From assembly GCF_000787855.1 (NCBI RefSeq), contig NZ_BBPQ01000020.1, forward strand, positions 57,589-90,295: 32,707 nucleotides of DNA, written 5' to 3'. This DNA is from Streptacidiphilus anmyonensis (GTDB lineage Bacteria > Actinomycetota > Actinomycetes > Streptomycetales > Streptomycetaceae). Below, one piece after another: positions 30,233-32,707 of the stretch (its first letter is position 1; every line of letters starts with the position of its first letter). Both the position numbers and the translations under genes were made by a program. The notes below the pieces were generated by a model that was given only the letters and a program-made list of their open reading frames with translations, searched no databases and was not told where the DNA came from.

Positions 30233-31405
30233 TCAGCCCTCGACGGGCAGCTGCAACACCCCGGTCCCCCGCTTGACCAGCTCACCGGCGATGATCAGGC
30301 GCTGGATCTCGGAGGTGCCCTCCCAGATCCGGTCCACCCGCAGCTCCCGGTAGAGACGCTCGACGGGGTAGCTGCGGTCGTAGCCGCGTCCGCCGAAGAT
30401 CTGCACGCAGCGGTCGATGACCCGTCCTGACGCCTCGCTGGCCGAGAGCTTCGCGATGGCGGCCTTGGCGTGCAGGGTCTTGCGGTCGGTGTCCGGCTGG
30501 TCGGCCTCCCACGCCACCTGGTGGGTGTAGGCGCGGTGCACCGCGATGTCCGCCGCACTGTCCGCGAGCATGCCCTGGACCAGCTGGAACGAGGCGATGG
30601 GCTGCCCGAACTGCTCACGGCCCACCGCCCAGTCCCGGGCCAGCTCCAGACCGCGCTCGGCCGCGCCGATGGTCCGGGCCGCGATCATCAGCCGCTCCTC
30701 GGTGAACCAGGACCGGGTGATGTCGTAGCCGTTGCCGAGGCCGCCGAGCACGGCGTCCTCGGGGACGAAGACGTCCGTGAAGGTGAACTCGGGGTGCTCG
30801 TAGACGAAGGTGTGCATGAAGCGCGGCACACGGGTCATCTCGATGCCCGGGGTGTCCTTGTCGACCAGGAACAGCGTCGGCGCCTTCTCCTCCCCGGCTG
30901 CGGCCAGCAGGATCAGGAAGTCCGCGTGGTCACCCACAGTCACGAACCACTTCTCGCCGTTGATCAGCCAGCCGCCGTCGGTGCGCGTCGCGGTGGTGGC
31001 GAGGTTCTGCGGGTCGGATCCGGCGCCCGGCTCGGTGACGGCGTAGCAGTCGCGCCGCTCGCCCTTGATGACGGGCACCAGGAAGCGTTCGCGCTGCTCC
31101 TCGGTGCAGAAGCGCAGGGCGTTGGCGGGACGCCAGACCATGTCCCACAGCGCTCCGGTGAGCCGGCCCAGCTCCTCCTGGACGACGGCCTGCTCCAGGA
31201 TGGTGAGCCCGGCGCCGCCCCACTCTGCGGGCATGTTGACGGCCTGGAGGCCGGCGTCCAGGACGGCCTCCCGGACGGCGTCGTGCGCCTCACGCGGGAG
31301 GCCGTTGTTCTCCTCGCAGTCCTGCTCGTACTTGGTGATGAAGTCCGTCAACTCCCGGGCCTTGGCCTTGAGGCCGGCCTGACGGGGGGTGAGGCGGAAG
31401 TCCAT
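30233..31405 (-). CDS. Acyl-CoA dehydrogenase (downstream copy)
   Basis: 390-aa flavoprotein that oxidises an acyl-CoA to its 2,3-enoyl form. Features are MDFRLTPRQAGLKAKARELT (N-terminal helices), YAVTEPGAGSDPQNLATTATRTDGGWLINGEKWFVT (FAD/substrate loop), REQFGQPIASFQLVQGMLAD and RIWEGTSEIQRLIIAGEL, where Glu362 is the family's catalytic base. ATG 31405 has GAGGAG 5 nt upstream. It is 58 bp downstream of a paralogue, so both form an operon ending in a strong hairpin. The C-terminal half is nearly the same as the neighbour and the N-terminal half clearly different. Substrate unknown; a heterodimer is possible. Confidence 0.95.
   Translation of the reverse strand: MDFRLTPRQAGLKAKARELTDFITKYEQDCEENNGLPREAHDAVREAVLDAGLQAVNMPAEWGGAGLTILEQAVVQEELGRLTGALWDMVWRPANALRFCTEEQRERFLVPVIKGERRDCYAVTEPGAGSDPQNLATTATRTDGGWLINGEKWFVTVGDHADFLILLAAAGEEKAPTLFLVDKDTPGIEMTRVPRFMHTFVYEHPEFTFTDVFVPEDAVLGGLGNGYDITRSWFTEERLMIAARTIGAAERGLELARDWAVGREQFGQPIASFQLVQGMLADSAADIAVHRAYTHQVAWEADQPDTDRKTLHAKAAIAKLSASEASGRVIDRCVQIFGGRGYDRSYPVERLYRELRVDRIWEGTSEIQRLIIAGELVKRGTGVLQLPVEG
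30462..30547 (-). repeat. 86-bp block identical between the two dehydrogenase genes (copy 1)
   Basis: 30462-30547 is identical to 31690-31775 over 86 bp, including all third codon positions. Flanking stretches are also nearly the same, while the 5' halves of the genes are strongly diverged. Confidence 0.9.
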
Positions 31406-31463
31406 GATGCTCCTCGGCTGAAAGGCGATGGTGGATGGCGGGGCGTCGGTGCGTGGGCAGACG

Positions 31464-32636
31464 TCAGTGCGTGGGCAGTTGGAGCGCGCGGGTGCCGCGC
31501 TTGATCAGCTCGTTGGCGATGATCAGGCGCTGGATCTCGGAGGTGCCCTCCCAGATCCGGTCCACCCGCAGCTCCCGGTACATCCGCTCGACGGGGTAGC
31601 CCCGGTCGTAGCCGCGTCCGCCGAAGATCTGCACGCAGCGGTCGACGACCCGTCCCGCGGCCTCGCTCGCGGCGAGCTTGGCGGTGGACGCCTTGGCGTG
31701 CAGGGTCTTGCGGTCGGTGTCCGGCTGGTCGGCCTCCCACGCCACCTGGTGGGTGTAGGCGCGGTGCACCGCGATCTCTGCGGCGCAGTCCGCGAGCATG
31801 CCCTGGACCAGCTGGAACGAGGCGATCGGCTGTCCGAACTGCTCACGGCGCACGGCCCAGTCCCGGGCCAGCTCCAGCGCGCGCTCGGCCGCGCCGACCG
31901 TCCGGGCCGCGATCATCAGCCGCTCGTCGGTGAACCACTCCTTCGTCAGCTCGTAACCCTGGCCGACCTCGCCGAGCACGTCCTCGTCGGCGACGAAGAC
32001 ATCGGCGAGGGTGAACTCGGGGTGCCCATTGACGGCGGTGTGCATGAAGCGCGGGACGCGCGACATCGTCACGCCCGGCGCCTGCTTGTCGACGAAGAAG
32101 AGCGTGGCCGCCCGCTCCGGCCCGGCGTCGGCCTGGACGACGAGGAAGTCGGCGATGTCGCCGCAGGTGACGAACCACTTCTCGCCGTTGAGCAGCCAGC
32201 CGCCCTCGGTGCGGGTGGCGGTGGTGGTCCCCGAGGAGGGGTCGGATCCGGCGCCGGGCTCGGTGACCGCGAAGGCGTCGAACTTCTCCGCCCGGATGAT
32301 CGGCAGCAGGTACTTCTCCCGCTGCGCCTCGGTGCCGTACACGAGCACGTTGGCCGGCCGCCAGGGGATGTCCCACAGGCAGTTGGTGACCTTGCCGAAC
32401 TCCTCCTCGACGATCACCTGGTCCAGCAGCGACAGACCGGGACCGCCGAACTCGACCGGCATGTTGATGGCGTAGACGCCCGCGTCCATCGCGGCGCCGG
32501 TCAGCTTCCGCACGGTCTCGGCCGGCAGCGGGCCGCCGGCCTGCTCGGACTCGTTCTCGTACTGCATCAGCAGGCGCGCGTACTCGGCGGCGCGGCGCTT
32601 CAGGTCGGCCTGCTCGGGGGTGTAGCGGAAGTCCAT
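31464..32636 (-). CDS. Acyl-CoA dehydrogenase (upstream copy)
   Basis: 390-aa acyl-CoA dehydrogenase, first of the tandem pair. AVTEPGAGSDPSSGTTTATRTEGGWLLNGEKWFVT, REQFGQPIASFQLVQGMLADC and IWEGTSEIQRLIIANELIKRG carry FAD-binding and catalytic elements, with the base Glu363 present. RBS AGGAGAA is 7 nt before ATG 32636. The 71 bp upstream to the window end are gene-free, so the promoter or a preceding operon gene lies near or beyond the edge. N-terminal half differs from the downstream copy (for example YARLLMQYENESEQAGG against LTDFITKYEQDCEENNG), suggesting different acyl specificity or a heteromeric enzyme. Confidence 0.95.
   Translation of the reverse strand: MDFRYTPEQADLKRRAAEYARLLMQYENESEQAGGPLPAETVRKLTGAAMDAGVYAINMPVEFGGPGLSLLDQVIVEEEFGKVTNCLWDIPWRPANVLVYGTEAQREKYLLPIIRAEKFDAFAVTEPGAGSDPSSGTTTATRTEGGWLLNGEKWFVTCGDIADFLVVQADAGPERAATLFFVDKQAPGVTMSRVPRFMHTAVNGHPEFTLADVFVADEDVLGEVGQGYELTKEWFTDERLMIAARTVGAAERALELARDWAVRREQFGQPIASFQLVQGMLADCAAEIAVHRAYTHQVAWEADQPDTDRKTLHAKASTAKLAASEAAGRVVDRCVQIFGGRGYDRGYPVERMYRELRVDRIWEGTSEIQRLIIANELIKRGTRALQLPTH
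31690..31775 (-). repeat. 86-bp block identical between the two dehydrogenase genes (copy 2)
   Basis: Second copy of the block described at 30462-30547; direct orientation, 1228 bp apart. It could also recombine to give a single chimeric gene. Confidence 0.9.
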
Positions 32637-32707
32637 GGGCGGTTCTCCTGCGTGAGCGGGGCGGGTGGGGGTGCGGGGTGGGTCGGGGGGGTGCGTCCGC
32701 GAGACGG

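Noticed and set aside
30233-32636. Tandem dehydrogenases as an assembly duplication
   Set aside because: The N-terminal halves, spacer and RBSs differ clearly, so these are two true genes.

Overview
The window is very GC-rich and has strong codon-position bias, frequent GTG/TTG starts, SARP/LAL-like promoter repeats, DUF2690 and SpoIIE-type regulators and a mycothiol-dependent-type enzyme. Together these point to a Streptomyces-like actinomycete (Streptomyces, Kitasatospora or Streptacidiphilus); the genus is inferred. No rRNA, tRNA, CRISPR array, insertion sequence or phage gene was recognised.

Layout. (1) 1-3626: the 5' end of a modular type I polyketide synthase gene (docking domain, KS, start of a malonyl-type AT) runs off the left edge. 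A ureohydrolase (agmatinase-like) gene is divergent from it, and the 351-bp region between them carries tandem 11-bp and 9-bp repeats. This is the edge of a biosynthetic cluster, possibly one using an arginine-derived guanidino/amino starter. (2) 3747-9591: a hypothetical protein, a baeRF3-type protein with a 58-aa partner, a Tim44-like exported/membrane protein, a glycine-rich secreted protein with a C-terminal Ig-like domain, and a GNAT acetyltransferase. (3) 9640-15088, minus strand: a polymorphic-toxin locus. The order of transcription is WXG100-like carrier, nucleic-acid deaminase toxin (4-bp overlap), SUKH-4 immunity protein, SUKH-4 protein fused to a second deaminase-like domain, and a P-loop/WD40 protein. 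(4) 15139-19353: a decayed phosphotransferase gene, a membrane-anchored Cys-rich protein, a secreted ricin-B-type lectin with two strong hairpins behind it, and a two-gene operon of membrane-tethered HTH regulators (one with a DUF2690 domain outside, one with a peptidoglycan-binding domain outside). (5) 19478-24010: a TetR/MFS efflux operon with a double palindromic operator, an HxlR/nitroreductase divergent pair with repeated operator-like sites, and a mycothiol-dependent (DinB-like) enzyme. (6) 24066-29574: a GAF/winged-helix regulator divergent from a GAF-SpoIIE-HATPase switch protein, a YhbS-like acetyltransferase, a membrane protein and a 79-aa protein. (7) 29636-32636: a frameshifted hydrolase remnant, a DUF1508 protein, and two tandem acyl-CoA dehydrogenases that share an identical 86-bp block.

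The strongest candidate for an under-described system is the split toxin locus with two deaminase-like proteins. The PKS/ureohydrolase pair and the two clear repressor-operator modules come next. All family calls rest on motif recognition by eye, not on database searches.
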